Assembly: GCF_009906835.1 (NCBI RefSeq)
Contig: NZ_CP047652.1
Location: 1,125,001-1,189,000 of the forward strand
Direction of reading: 5' to 3'
DNA length: 64,000 nt
From: Aristophania vespae
GTDB lineage: Bacteria > Pseudomonadota > Alphaproteobacteria > Acetobacterales > Acetobacteraceae
Shown here: positions 8,863 through 17,769 of the stretch, one piece after another
Position numbering within the stretch: the stretch's first letter is position 1
Layout: every line of letters begins with the position of its first letter
The notes under the pieces: generated by a model
The model's database searches: none
What the model saw: only the letters and a program-made list of their open reading frames with translations
What the model was told of the DNA's origin: nothing
Made by a program: the position numbers and the translations under genes

Positions 8863-10968
8863 TTAGCTGCGTGAAGCCATAATTTCTTCAGCAACATTAC
8901 GAGGAACTGGATCGTAATGATGGAACTGCATCGTAAAGGATGCGCGCCCCTTTGTAGCAGAACGCAGGTGAGAAATGTAACCAAACATTTCTTTTAGCGG
9001 AACCTGTGAACGAATCAGAACCGTAGAGCCTGATGTCTCCTGATTCTGAATAATACCACGACGACGGTTAAGGTCACCAACAACGTCACCAACGTGATCG
9101 TTTGGCGTTGTGATCTCAACATCCATGATAGGTTCAAGAATAACTGGGCCGGCTTTTTTCATACCTTCACGGAAACAAGCTTTAGCAGCAATTTCGAAGG
9201 CAAGAGCCGATGAGTCGACATCATGGTATTTACCGTCAAGGAGGGTAAATTTGAAATCGACTGTTTCGAACCCAGCTAACACACCTGTAGAAGCCTGGTT
9301 ACGAATACCTTTTTCAACCGCTGGGATATATTCTTTTGGAACAGCACCACCGACGATTTTGTTTTCGAAAATGATCTCGTCTTTTGTACCTGAAGGCTCA
9401 AATTTGATTGAAACTTCAGCGAACTGACCAGAACCACCAGACTGTTTTTTATGTGTATAAGTCTCTGTATGTTCCTGCGTGATTGTCTCACGATAGGCAA
9501 CCTGAGGAGCACCAACGTCAGCCTCTACGCCATATTCACGGCGAAGACGGTCAATGATGATATCCAAATGTAGCTCGCCCATACCAGAAAGAATGGTTTG
9601 GCCTGTTTCCTGATCTGTACGAAGATGCAGTGATGGATCTTCCGCAGTAAGTTTCTGAAGAGCCAATGTCATTTTCTCTACCGCATCTTTTGTTTTTGGC
9701 TCTACGGAGATATCAATAACAGGCACAGGGAACTGCATACGTTCCAGGATCACAGGATCTGTAGGATCAGCAAGAGTATCACCTGTTACAGTGTCTTTCA
9801 GACCAACAAACGCAGCGATGTCACCAGCACCAACAGACTTAACTTCCTGACGCTTATCCGCATGCATTTGGAACATGCGGCCAACACGCTCTTTTGTTCC
9901 TTTTGTTGTATTCAGAACTGTGTCACCAGAGTTCAGAACACCACGATAAACACGAACAAAGGTCAGTGTGCCATATTTGTCAGAAATGATTTTAAAGGCG
10001 AGACCAGCAAACTTACCTTCTGGGTCAACCGGAACGATGGGAAGGAAGCTTTCATCAACTTCTTCATCTTCTGGTGGTGCAATACGAATACCTTCAACTT
10101 CATCAGGAGCTGGAAGATAATCAATAACCGCATCAAGAAGAGGTTGGACACCTTTGTTTTTAAACGCTGTTCCGCAAAGCACTGGACGGAACTCGCCAGA
10201 AATAGCGCCTTTTTTAATGCAGCGTTTCAGTGTGGAGATGTCAACATCACCCTTCTCAAAATATTCTTCCATTGCTTTTTCATCAACGGAAAGAGCAATA
10301 TCAAGAAGATTTTGGCGTGCTTCAGCAGCGCGTTCCTGAAGTTCTGCTGGAATATCCTCGTAATGGAATTTGGCGCCTAATTCGCCACCTTCCCAAACGA
10401 TAGCGCGCATCTCAACAAGATCAACAACGCCAACGAAGTTTTCTTCAGCACCAATTGGTAATTGAAGAGGCACTGCAACGATATCAAGCTTTTCTTTTAA
10501 CGTATCAAAAGCGTAGTAAAAATCTGCGCCAGTACGATCAAGCTTGTTGATGAAAATAATGCGGGGAACGTTATAGCGATCTGCTAGGCGCCAGTTTGTT
10601 TCTGACTGGGGCTGAACACCGGCCACACCTTCAATAACAAAGATGGCACCATCAAGCACACGCAAAGAGCGGTTCACTTCAATGTTGAAGTCAATATGGC
10701 CTGGGGTATCAATAATGTTAATGCGGTGGTTATCCCACTCACACGTTACCGCCGCAGAGGTGATGGTGATACCACGCTCACGCTCTTGAGCCATGTAATC
10801 GGTTGTGGTGTTACCATCATGCACTTCACCGATACGATGGGACATGCCGGTATAGTACAGAATACGCTCTGTCGTCGTTGTTTTACCCGCATCGATATGC
10901 GCAGTAATACCAATGTTGCGGATCTTCGAGAGAGCGGACTTCGCGCCCTGGACGGTATCGTCGGTCAC
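8863..10968 (-). CDS. fusA: Elongation factor G (stand-alone copy)
   Basis: About 701 residues. The GTPase moves tRNA and mRNA through the ribosome or helps recycling. G motifs are clear: [15 protein letters not shown], switch region [25 protein letters not shown] and INKLDRTG. Domains II-V follow, ending EEIMASRS. The start is taken as GTG at 10966-10968, six nt after TTGGAG; the in-frame TTG at 10980 lies inside that ribosome site. Its neighbours are rpmB and clcA, not rpsL-rpsG-tuf. The switch I region ([13 protein letters not shown]) resembles the EF-G2/mitochondrial type more than the usual MDWMEQEQERG. It may be a second EF-G or a relocated only copy; the window cannot settle this. Confidence 0.92.
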   Translation of the reverse strand: MTDDTVQGAKSALSKIRNIGITAHIDAGKTTTTERILYYTGMSHRIGEVHDGNTTTDYMAQERERGITITSAAVTCEWDNHRINIIDTPGHIDFNIEVNRSLRVLDGAIFVIEGVAGVQPQSETNWRLADRYNVPRIIFINKLDRTGADFYYAFDTLKEKLDIVAVPLQLPIGAEENFVGVVDLVEMRAIVWEGGELGAKFHYEDIPAELQERAAEARQNLLDIALSVDEKAMEEYFEKGDVDISTLKRCIKKGAISGEFRPVLCGTAFKNKGVQPLLDAVIDYLPAPDEVEGIRIAPPEDEEVDESFLPIVPVDPEGKFAGLAFKIISDKYGTLTFVRVYRGVLNSGDTVLNTTKGTKERVGRMFQMHADKRQEVKSVGAGDIAAFVGLKDTVTGDTLADPTDPVILERMQFPVPVIDISVEPKTKDAVEKMTLALQKLTAEDPSLHLRTDQETGQTILSGMGELHLDIIIDRLRREYGVEADVGAPQVAYRETITQEHTETYTHKKQSGGSGQFAEVSIKFEPSGTKDEIIFENKIVGGAVPKEYIPAVEKGIRNQASTGVLAGFETVDFKFTLLDGKYHDVDSSALAFEIAAKACFREGMKKAGPVILEPIMDVEITTPNDHVGDVVGDLNRRRGIIQNQETSGSTVLIRSQVPLKEMFGYISHLRSATKGRASFTMQFHHYDPVPRNVAEEIMASRS

Positions 10969-10992
10969 GGGAATCTCCAAAATGCAATGAAA

Positions 10993-11018
10993 GGTGTCTC
11001 AGCCTATGCTGAAACACC
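10993..11018 (-). promoter_or_regulatory. Stem-loop in the fusA leader (rpmB-fusA gap)
   Basis: GGTGTTTCAGC and GCTGAGACACC form an 11-bp stem (one G-T pair) with a 4-nt loop. It ends 24 nt before the fusA GTG and is followed by a T-rich tract. It may act as a terminator for rpmB, an attenuator, or a translation-control element for fusA. Confidence 0.5.
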
Positions 11019-11121
11019 CTCGTAATAACCCTGTTATTCGATCAAAAGAGGTTCTTTGTTTTCCAGCAGGGATACCCCGGAAAAATGAGCTTAATTAAGC
11101 CTTAAGAACTCTTTTAAAGCT

Positions 11122-11418
11122 TTAGGAAGCAGCTTTGCGTTCCTGCACTTTCAAAATGCGGCGCTTAATCACAAGGGCTTCGGGAGGAAGCTTACGATTA
11201 GGCGTGCCGAGAAGGAAAGAATCCAACCCGCCATTATGCTCAACAGTGCGCAGACCGTTTGCTGTTAAGCGCATACGCACAGGGGCTCCGAGAATATCGG
11301 AAAGTAATGTCGTCTCCTGAAGGTTAGGAAGAAAACGACGGCGGGTTTTGTTGTTGGCATGACTGACGTTGTTGCCCGTCAGTACTCCTTTGCCCGTGAC
11401 ATGGCAACGGCGAGACAT
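11122..11418 (-). CDS. rpmB: 50S ribosomal protein L28
   Basis: This 98-residue basic protein begins [23 protein letters not shown] and continues [11 protein letters not shown], the standard L28 N-terminus. The C-terminal extension ([19 protein letters not shown]) is as in alphaproteobacteria. It is a structural protein of the large subunit. It is transcribed towards fusA with 153 bp between them, including the leader hairpin. Confidence 0.95.
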   Translation of the reverse strand: MSRRCHVTGKGVLTGNNVSHANNKTRRRFLPNLQETTLLSDILGAPVRMRLTANGLRTVEHNGGLDSFLLGTPNRKLPPEALVIKRRILKVQERKAAS

Positions 11419-11577
11419 AGAATTTCCTCGATGCTGTGAAACGTAGGGCCCAAAACCCGACGTATTCCTAAGTCAATATGTGCCGGCTTATCGCTTAGAT
11501 TGAAGGAAAGGTCAAGTCTTTCGTGACATTCTTTAAGAAAGAACTTCCAAAAATTCCTTTTTATGCACTCAATATTT

Positions 11578-13371
11578 TTAAAAATGGTTCGTATCCTGCC
11601 CCGACTGAGCAGCCCACAAGGCACTATAATAGCCATTTTTCTTTAATAACTCGTCATGCGTGCCCTGTTCTTTTATCTCTCCATGATCAAGCACAATTAT
11701 TTTATCCGCCTCCTGAATCGTAGAAAGTCGATGAGCGATAATGAATGTTGTTCGGCTTTGAGAGAGAGCTCTAAGTTCTTTTTGTATGGCAAGCTCGGTT
11801 TTTGTATCTAACGCACTACTTGCCTCATCCAGGATCAAAAAACGTGGGTCTTTTAAAATAACACGCGCAATGGCAACGCGCTGCTTCTCACCTCCAGAAA
11901 GCTTTACCCCTCTTTCTCCAACGATAGTGTCGTAACCTTCGGGCAATGAGTCAATAAATTGGTCTATATGCGCTTTTTGAGCGGCCTCTTTAACATGTAC
12001 AAAGTCTGACCCCACCCGACCATAAGCAATATTTTCCCCAATTGTCGTATTAAATAAGGGAGTATCTTGTGGGACGATACCTGTGATTTGGTGCAGATTT
12101 TCTAAGGCTATTTCACGACAATCAATATTATCAATGAATATTGTTCCCTCTATAGGGTCATAAGCACGCGATAAAAGGCGACTTAAAGTTGACTTTCCTG
12201 ATCCTGTTTGCCCAACCACGGCAACTATTTTACCTGCTGGTATTTCAAAGCTAATGTTTTTGAGTATTTTTTTCTCATCAGAATAGCCAAAACTGACATT
12301 CTGACAAATAATACTCACCCCTCCTGCTTTTTTAAAAGAAGTTGGTAGCCTTTTAGCAGAGGGTGCCTCTTTGATCTCTGGCTCAAGTGCCATTAACTCT
12401 AAATAATTTTCGAGATCGACGCGAGCATTACGCCACCCAGCACCCACATAATTAAGTGATCCAACAGCAGCATAAACACTGCGCAAATAAGTGCCAATCA
12501 GTACAAATTGGGCAACTTCGAGAGTCTGATCATAAATATCCCATCCTGCCCATCCTAAAAGAGCAATCGTTGTTATTGCGATTAAGACATTTCGTGTAAC
12601 TTGCGAAAAACTGACAAGATATTGCAGTTTTAATTCTGCTTTTTGGAGTTCTCTACGAACAGTATCATGACGTTGCAGCTCATAGTCCTGATTACCAAAA
12701 ACACGGACCATATCGGCATTTAAAAGACTATCAACCAAGTGATGATGAGCCTCACCATTAAGCCTATTACGCTCCCGCCTTGCTTTCATACGCTTTTTTG
12801 TAAAAATATAAGAAATAAAAGCATATAAACAGAGTGTAAAACTTAGTAAAAAAATATAAGCTATGTTATATACTTTTAAAATGACTATAAATGTAAGTAC
12901 TAGGCTAAAAACATTTGGCAGAACATTTGAAAGTAAAAGATCCAGTATTGTACTGATTGCATCAACGCCGCGATCAATTATACGCGTTAAAGCACCTGTC
13001 TGACGATTAACATGAAAGCGGGCGCTTTGTTTGTGAATTTGCTCAAGCCCTAATAAGGCTACACGACGTTTTAACCAAACTCTCAAAGGCGCTATAATAA
13101 TGTCTCTTAAAGGGCCGGCTATTCCGCTTATGAGAGATATCAAACCATATTGAGCTATAAGAGCCATGAAGGCGGCTAACACACGCTCGGAACCTGATAA
13201 TTGCCCCACCATTTTACTAAAAAGCCACGGCGTGGCTACAGAAGTACCACTTTCAACCAGAAGCAGAAAAAAGGCTATTAAAAGCCTGATAACATCTGGC
13301 ATTAGCTTTACGGGCTTTAGATGTTGCCATAAATCTCTTAGAGATAATCGTAAAATGGCACTTTGTGACAT
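11578..13371 (-). CDS. ATM1-like ABC exporter, fused permease and ATPase
   Basis: A 597-residue half-transporter. Six membrane helices occupy about residues 25-300. The ATPase domain has Walker A GQTGSGKS (387-394), signature LSGGEKQR (491-498) and Walker B FLILDEAS (511-518). The membrane part has the heavy-metal/ATM1 hallmarks LVDSLLNADMVRVFGN and LNYVGAGWRNARVDLENY. ATM1-type exporters move glutathione-linked sulfur or metal species from the cytoplasm and support Fe-S protein assembly or metal tolerance. It likely acts as a homodimer. The gene starts 66 bp from the divergent Nudix gene. The exact substrate is inference. Confidence 0.87.
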   Translation of the reverse strand: MSQSAILRLSLRDLWQHLKPVKLMPDVIRLLIAFFLLLVESGTSVATPWLFSKMVGQLSGSERVLAAFMALIAQYGLISLISGIAGPLRDIIIAPLRVWLKRRVALLGLEQIHKQSARFHVNRQTGALTRIIDRGVDAISTILDLLLSNVLPNVFSLVLTFIVILKVYNIAYIFLLSFTLCLYAFISYIFTKKRMKARRERNRLNGEAHHHLVDSLLNADMVRVFGNQDYELQRHDTVRRELQKAELKLQYLVSFSQVTRNVLIAITTIALLGWAGWDIYDQTLEVAQFVLIGTYLRSVYAAVGSLNYVGAGWRNARVDLENYLELMALEPEIKEAPSAKRLPTSFKKAGGVSIICQNVSFGYSDEKKILKNISFEIPAGKIVAVVGQTGSGKSTLSRLLSRAYDPIEGTIFIDNIDCREIALENLHQITGIVPQDTPLFNTTIGENIAYGRVGSDFVHVKEAAQKAHIDQFIDSLPEGYDTIVGERGVKLSGGEKQRVAIARVILKDPRFLILDEASSALDTKTELAIQKELRALSQSRTTFIIAHRLSTIQEADKIIVLDHGEIKEQGTHDELLKKNGYYSALWAAQSGQDTNHF

Positions 13372-13437
13372 AAGCTTATTATTAAAACCTTTTCTTCTTA
13401 ATAGATCACTCTTTTTGGATATTTAAGTGTTTACGCT

Positions 13438-14286
13438 ATGAGACAAGTTTCTGACCAGGCTATGCCTTTCCTCCGTCATATCAAACGCTGTCACAACGCA
13501 CTACTTCCGGGAGGGCGCATAAATTTACGCTTAAATGATCAGCTTATTGGCTATATTGATCCTGCTTTTACTAAAGAGCTAGAGGACAATTCATTATCTC
13601 CCTATCTCCATATAGAGAAGAACGGGATAAGACTAAAAACTGGAGAAGCATTTCGCATTATCAGTGAGAGTCTTGGTAAGAAAAATGCTTATCTGCCTTT
13701 TGATGAATTATTTGACGTTCGCACGATTCAAGGCGACGTTGTAGGCCAAGTAGATCGCGCCCTTATTCCCCTTTTGGGATTGGAAGCTCAAGGTGTGCAT
13801 GTAAATGGCCTTGTAAAAAAAAATGAAAAAATATTTTTATGGGTGGCTAAAAGGAGCGCCCATAAAAGATTAGATCCTGGCAAACTTGATCATATAGTTG
13901 CCGGAGGCATGAATGCAGGGGGAACCCCTGATGAAACGGTCAAAAAAGAAGCTGCAGAAGAAGCCTCTATCCCTTCGGAACTGGCAGAGAAAGCTTATAA
14001 GGCCAGTATTATTCATTATGCTATGGCGCGTTCAGAAGGGTTGAGAAGAGACCGCTTACATTGCTATGATTTATATCTACCCGAAAATTTCATACCACGA
14101 GCAGCAGATGGCGAAGTCGAATCATTCGCTCTCTGGCCTTTGGAAGATGTTTTTGATCATGTCAGGAATAGTGATAATTTTAAGTTTAACGTTAACCTAG
14201 TGCTCATAGACTTATTTTTGAGACATAATTTCTTTCAACCTGACGATGAAAGGCTTTTAAGAGACGCTCTCTTTTTTAAAAACTAA
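13438..14286 (+). CDS. Nudix hydrolase with N-terminal DUF4743 domain
   Basis: This 282-residue protein has an N-terminal DUF4743-like region (about 1-120, including LPFDELFDVRT) and a Nudix fold. The Nudix box is GGMNAGG-PDETVKKEAAEEAS at about 159-181, slightly shortened and with Lys in place of the usual Arg. Relatives include the C-terminal part of plant and fungal thiamin-pyrophosphokinase-like proteins, proposed to hydrolyse damaged thiamin diphosphates. The role here is therefore likely nucleotide or cofactor house-cleaning. It is divergent from the ABC exporter and followed 65 bp later by the AI-2E family gene. Confidence 0.82.
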   Translation: MRQVSDQAMPFLRHIKRCHNALLPGGRINLRLNDQLIGYIDPAFTKELEDNSLSPYLHIEKNGIRLKTGEAFRIISESLGKKNAYLPFDELFDVRTIQGDVVGQVDRALIPLLGLEAQGVHVNGLVKKNEKIFLWVAKRSAHKRLDPGKLDHIVAGGMNAGGTPDETVKKEAAEEASIPSELAEKAYKASIIHYAMARSEGLRRDRLHCYDLYLPENFIPRAADGEVESFALWPLEDVFDHVRNSDNFKFNVNLVLIDLFLRHNFFQPDDERLLRDALFFKN

Positions 14287-14351
14287 GTCAAAAGGCTTGG
14301 TTATAACAGTTTCCTAATTTTCCATATTTTCAAAAAACAGAGTTAAAAGCT

Positions 14352-15467
14352 ATGTCAAACCCCTCATGCCCTATTCCTCAAAAAGAAGAAGAGATACCAA
14401 CGCCCCCTATACGAATACAAAGGCGGGCAAGAGGCATTTTAGCACTCTTCTTTGTTATAGCGGGACTATATACCATAAAGAATTTTCTTCCTGCTTTATT
14501 GTGGGGAGGGGTTTTCGCAATTTCCCTATGGCCACTTTATCATAAGGTGGAAAGAAAATTCGGGACATCAACATGGCTCCCTTTAATCTTTACGTCTCTA
14601 CTGGCTCTTATATTTTTAATTCCCGTCACCTTTATCGGCTATAAAATTATTGATGAAATGCATAGTGCCCTTCAATGGATAGAAAATGTAAGGCACACGG
14701 GCTTACCAGTCCCCAGTTGGGTTGATGAATTACCCTTTGGCTCAGGCCAAATACATAATTGGTGGCAAAATAACCTCTCACAATCTGAGAAGATACAAGA
14801 TTTTTTACATTCCTTAGATTTAGGCCATAGCGTGCAGGTTACGCGTCAGGTTGGGTCTCAATTAGCCCATCGGTCAATTTTGTTTGTTTTCTCACTACTG
14901 ACATTATTTTTTCTGCTCAAAGATGGTGAGGTTATTATAAAAAAATGCCTGAAAGCATCACATCGTCTTTTTGGCTCCCAGGGCGAATCACTCGCTGCGC
15001 AAGTCGTGTCTTCGGTACATGGCACTTTGTCAGGCTTAGTCCTCGTTGGTTTGGGTGAAGGCGCTGTAATGGGCGTTGCCTATGTCGTTGCCGATGCTCC
15101 TCAGCCTCTTATCTTTGGATTTGTTACCGCCATATGCGCCATGATCCCCTTTTTGGGGTGGGTTGCTGTCACACTTGTTTCTCTACTTATCGCAGCAAAA
15201 GGCAGTATGATAGCTGCCATCGTTGTCTGGGTCGTTGGCGCCATTGTTTTATTCTTAGCCGACCACTTTGTGCGCCCTGTCCTCATTGGAGGAAGCACAA
15301 AAATGCCTTTTCTCTGGGTACTGCTCGGTATTTTAGGAGGTGCTGAAATTTGGGGGCTGCTTGGTCTCTTCCTCGGCCCTGCTATTATGGCCTCATTACA
15401 TCTCTTTTGGTCTCTATGGACCGAAGGTGCCACAAGAGAAAATGTAGGAAGAAAACTTCATCGTTAA
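14352..15467 (+). CDS. AI-2E family (PerM-like) membrane transporter
   Basis: A 371-residue protein with about eight membrane segments: paired helices near 27-70 and 75-95, a soluble stretch at about 100-170, then further helices to 360. Family marks include FSLLTLFFLLKDGE, GEGAVMGVAYVVADAP, LGILGGAEIWGLLGLFLGPAIMA and the terminal LHLFWSLW. The family includes the AI-2 exporter TqsA and sodium/proton antiporters, so the substrate cannot be named. The start lacks a strong ribosome site. Confidence 0.85.
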   Translation: MSNPSCPIPQKEEEIPTPPIRIQRRARGILALFFVIAGLYTIKNFLPALLWGGVFAISLWPLYHKVERKFGTSTWLPLIFTSLLALIFLIPVTFIGYKIIDEMHSALQWIENVRHTGLPVPSWVDELPFGSGQIHNWWQNNLSQSEKIQDFLHSLDLGHSVQVTRQVGSQLAHRSILFVFSLLTLFFLLKDGEVIIKKCLKASHRLFGSQGESLAAQVVSSVHGTLSGLVLVGLGEGAVMGVAYVVADAPQPLIFGFVTAICAMIPFLGWVAVTLVSLLIAAKGSMIAAIVVWVVGAIVLFLADHFVRPVLIGGSTKMPFLWVLLGILGGAEIWGLLGLFLGPAIMASLHLFWSLWTEGATRENVGRKLHR

Positions 15468-15474
15468 GGGAATA

Positions 15475-15575
15475 AACCGCAGGACTGGTCGGGCAGGCGG
15501 GATTCGAACCCACGACCCCCAGTCCCCCAGACTGATGCGCTACCAGGCTGCGCTACTGCCCGTTGTCCTGCGGTT
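15475..15575 (-). repeat. 11-bp inverted repeat bracketing tRNA-Pro
   Basis: AACCGCAGGAC at 15475-15485 and its exact reverse complement at 15565-15575 flank the tRNA directly, 0 nt from the CCA end and 2 nt from the 5' end. In the precursor RNA the two flanks would pair and stack on the acceptor stem. Confidence 0.85.
15486..15562 (-). tRNA. tRNA-Pro (anticodon GGG)
   Basis: Read on the minus strand it folds into a full cloverleaf: acceptor CGGGCAG/CTGCCCG, D stem GCGC, anticodon stem TCAGT/ACTGG with loop CTGGGGG (GGG at positions 34-36), T arm GTGGG-TTCGAAT-CCCGC. The 3' CCA is encoded. The length is 77 nt with CCA. The anticodon reads CCC/CCU proline codons. Confidence 0.95.
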
Positions 15576-15630
15576 GATGGTTATTTAGCAGGCTCTAACT
15601 CTTGCCGCAATGGCTATAAAAAAATTTCTC

Positions 15631-16407
15631 TCAGGAAACGAAAAGTTTTTTTAGCTCAGACAATTCACTTAAAATATTTTCCAACCCAGAGCGTAGCCTT
15701 GCAATTTCTGCGTCCTGACGTTTGGCTCTGGAAAGATCCTGATGTTGCTCAAGCTCCTGAACTCTCATACGCAGATTTTTATTGTCATCTTCTACTGAGT
15801 TATAATGAGCAATAACGTCTTTATCGTGAGCATGGAGCTCCTCAGCACATTTTAGCTCTGTTGTCAGGCGTGACACTTCCTCTTCAGCGCTATTAAAAGA
15901 CTCTTTATATTTGCGCGCTTCTTCCAACTCTGTCTGAAGTTTAGCATTTTCTTGTCCCAGAATAGACAGCGCCTCAGACAACTCAGCTTGTATGGTCTGG
16001 TGCTGATGCTCCTGCTCTTCTAGCTTTTCCTGAAGAGCAGCATTTTCCTGACGAAAATGGTCATTTTCTTTAGAAAGCTCCTCAATTAAAGGCGCTTTTT
16101 CTCCAGCCTTAAACTTAGAGTCTGCAAACTTATGATCAGAAATATTTTGCCCTAATTCCTCACGCAAAATAGGCATAATTTCGTGGCTTTTGCGTCCCTC
16201 TTTATAAAGAAGCTCGGCAATGCGCTGAATGACCGAAATATCACTTTCAGTATAATAGCTTTGCCCATCTTCCGACCGTGAGGCTTTAAAAACCGGATAA
16301 AAATTTTCCCACGAGCGCAGTCGGTAAGTTGGAATACCTAACCCTTCTGCAATTTCCGAAAGAGAATAAGTCTGTTCGGCTTGCACCATATCGGAAGCTG
16401 CACTCAT
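15631..16407 (-). CDS. MerR family regulator with long coiled coil
   Basis: 258 residues. The N-terminus (about 13-85) is a MerR-type helix-turn-helix: YSLSEIAEGLGIPTYRLRSWE, then a wing with YYTESDISVIQRIAELLY. From about 110 to the end it is a long charged coiled coil rich in Glu, Lys and Leu, with no effector-binding domain. It sits last in the yceD-rpmF-plsX-fabH-ihfA operon, 15 bp behind ihfA, a common alphaproteobacterial order. The target genes are unknown. AGGATAAG precedes the ATG. Confidence 0.85.
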   Translation of the reverse strand: MSAASDMVQAEQTYSLSEIAEGLGIPTYRLRSWENFYPVFKASRSEDGQSYYTESDISVIQRIAELLYKEGRKSHEIMPILREELGQNISDHKFADSKFKAGEKAPLIEELSKENDHFRQENAALQEKLEEQEHQHQTIQAELSEALSILGQENAKLQTELEEARKYKESFNSAEEEVSRLTTELKCAEELHAHDKDVIAHYNSVEDDNKNLRMRVQELEQHQDLSRAKRQDAEIARLRSGLENILSELSELKKLFVS

Positions 16408-16421
16408 GGTCTTATCCTATG

Positions 16422-16712
16422 TCACTTCGTGTAATTAACACGATCACGTAAGGTTTGAGAGGGGCGAAAATAAGGCACACGTCTTGCCGTAATAAGTGCC
16501 TCTTCACCACTTCTCGGGTTACGGCCCATTCTAGCCGCTTTTTCACGAGTGCCAAACGTGCCAAAACCGACAATTTTGAGATTATCGCCCTGTATAAGCG
16601 TTTCTATAAATAAGCCAAGCATAGCTTCGACAAAAGAGCTGGCCTGAAGACGGCTTAACCCGACTTCATGCTGAAGCAGCTCAACCAAAGAGTTTCGCGT
16701 AACTGTACCCAT
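16422..16712 (-). CDS. ihfA: Integration host factor subunit alpha
   Basis: A 96-residue HU/IHF-fold protein. It shows VTRNSLVELLQHEVGLSR, the GFGTFGTREKAARMGRNP beta-arm with the proline that intercalates DNA, and VPYFRPSQTLRDRVN at the end. IhfA pairs with IhfB (25899-26192 in this window) to bend DNA sharply at transcription and recombination sites. It lies between fabH and the merR gene, the standard position in many alphaproteobacteria, and is likely transcribed with them. Confidence 0.93.
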   Translation of the reverse strand: MGTVTRNSLVELLQHEVGLSRLQASSFVEAMLGLFIETLIQGDNLKIVGFGTFGTREKAARMGRNPRSGEEALITARRVPYFRPSQTLRDRVNYTK

Positions 16713-16780
16713 AATTAATGGCTAGCACGGTTCTCTTAACAGTCAACACATGAAAGATGTTTTTTTTAAATAAAATAGTT

Positions 16781-17758
16781 TTAGAAGCGCAAAAGTGCAG
16801 AACCCCACGTCAAACCGCCTCCAAGTGCCTCCATTAAAATGAGGTCACCTTTTTTTATGCGCCCATCTTTAACCGCTTCTGAAAGCGCCAAAGGGATAGA
16901 CGCAGCAGATGTATTTGCGTGACGATCAACTGTGACAACAACCTGGTTAGCATCCAACTGCAACTTACGAGCAACACCATCTATGATACGCTGGTTAGCC
17001 TGGTGAGGGACAAGCCAATGAATATCAGCACCTGTCAAACCCTGCTCGCTTAAAGCTTCTTCTACAGCATCAGCCAGGTGCGTGACGGCATGGCGAAAGA
17101 CCTCACGGCCATTCATTTTTAATTTGGCTTTGCTATCCGAATTTCCAGCAGCGCCATCTACGTACAAAATATCGCCATAACGCCCATCAGAATGAAGTTT
17201 TGTCGAAAGCAGACCCTCACCCTTTTTGGCGTTTGCCTCTAAAATAACAGCTCCAGCACCATCGCCAAACAAAACACAGGTAGTACGGTCACTCCAATCG
17301 AGCAAACGGGAAAAAACCTCTACCCCTATAACAAGGATTCTCTCAGCCTGTCTTGCTTTAATGAAGTTGTTAGCTGTCGAAAGAGCGAAAATGAAACCAG
17401 AACACGCTGCACTCAGATCAAAACCGAATCCCTGCGTCATGCCCAGCTCAGCCTGAACACGCACTGCTACTGAAGGGAAAACCTGATCTGGGGTCGATGT
17501 AGCAACAATAATACCGTCTATATCTTCTGGCTTAAGCTGCGCATAGTCGAGAGCGGCCAGGGCAGCTTTTTTTGCCATAAAAACAGACGTTTCTTCTTCA
17601 GATGCTAAATGACGCTGGCGGATTCCTGTACGAGTGCGAATCCATTCATCTGATGTATCTATACGGGTGGCAAGTTCGTCATTTGTAACGATTTTTTGCG
17701 GTAGATAAGCTCCTACGCCAGTTAATTTGGCATTAGCAAGCGTTACAGAGTTTGACAT
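16781..17758 (-). CDS. fabH: 3-oxoacyl-ACP synthase III (KAS III)
   Basis: 325 residues. FabH condenses acetyl-CoA with malonyl-ACP to start fatty acid synthesis. The catalytic triad is visible: Cys119 in SAACSGF, His252 in PHQANQR and Asn282 in HANTSAAS. The glycine-rich terminus GGGLTWGSALLRF is intact. It starts 11 bp after the plsX stop and precedes ihfA, linking fatty acid initiation with phospholipid acylation in one operon. Confidence 0.95.
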   Translation of the reverse strand: MSNSVTLANAKLTGVGAYLPQKIVTNDELATRIDTSDEWIRTRTGIRQRHLASEEETSVFMAKKAALAALDYAQLKPEDIDGIIVATSTPDQVFPSVAVRVQAELGMTQGFGFDLSAACSGFIFALSTANNFIKARQAERILVIGVEVFSRLLDWSDRTTCVLFGDGAGAVILEANAKKGEGLLSTKLHSDGRYGDILYVDGAAGNSDSKAKLKMNGREVFRHAVTHLADAVEEALSEQGLTGADIHWLVPHQANQRIIDGVARKLQLDANQVVVTVDRHANTSAASIPLALSEAVKDGRIKKGDLILMEALGGGLTWGSALLRF

Positions 17759-17769
17759 GACAGCCTGCC

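Noticed and set aside
8380-8984. Several long open frames through the heptamer array on both strands
   Set aside because: They are open only because a 7-bp repeat without stops reads through in all frames. They overlap each other and the fusA end and match no protein type.
9862-10380. 172-codon open frame antisense to fusA
   Set aside because: It lies wholly inside the EF-G coding region, has Cys/Phe/Asn-rich composition unlike a real protein, and has no ribosome site.
11379-11636. 85-codon frame between rpmB and the ABC exporter
   Set aside because: It overlaps both genes, has no recognisable motif, and ends within rpmB.
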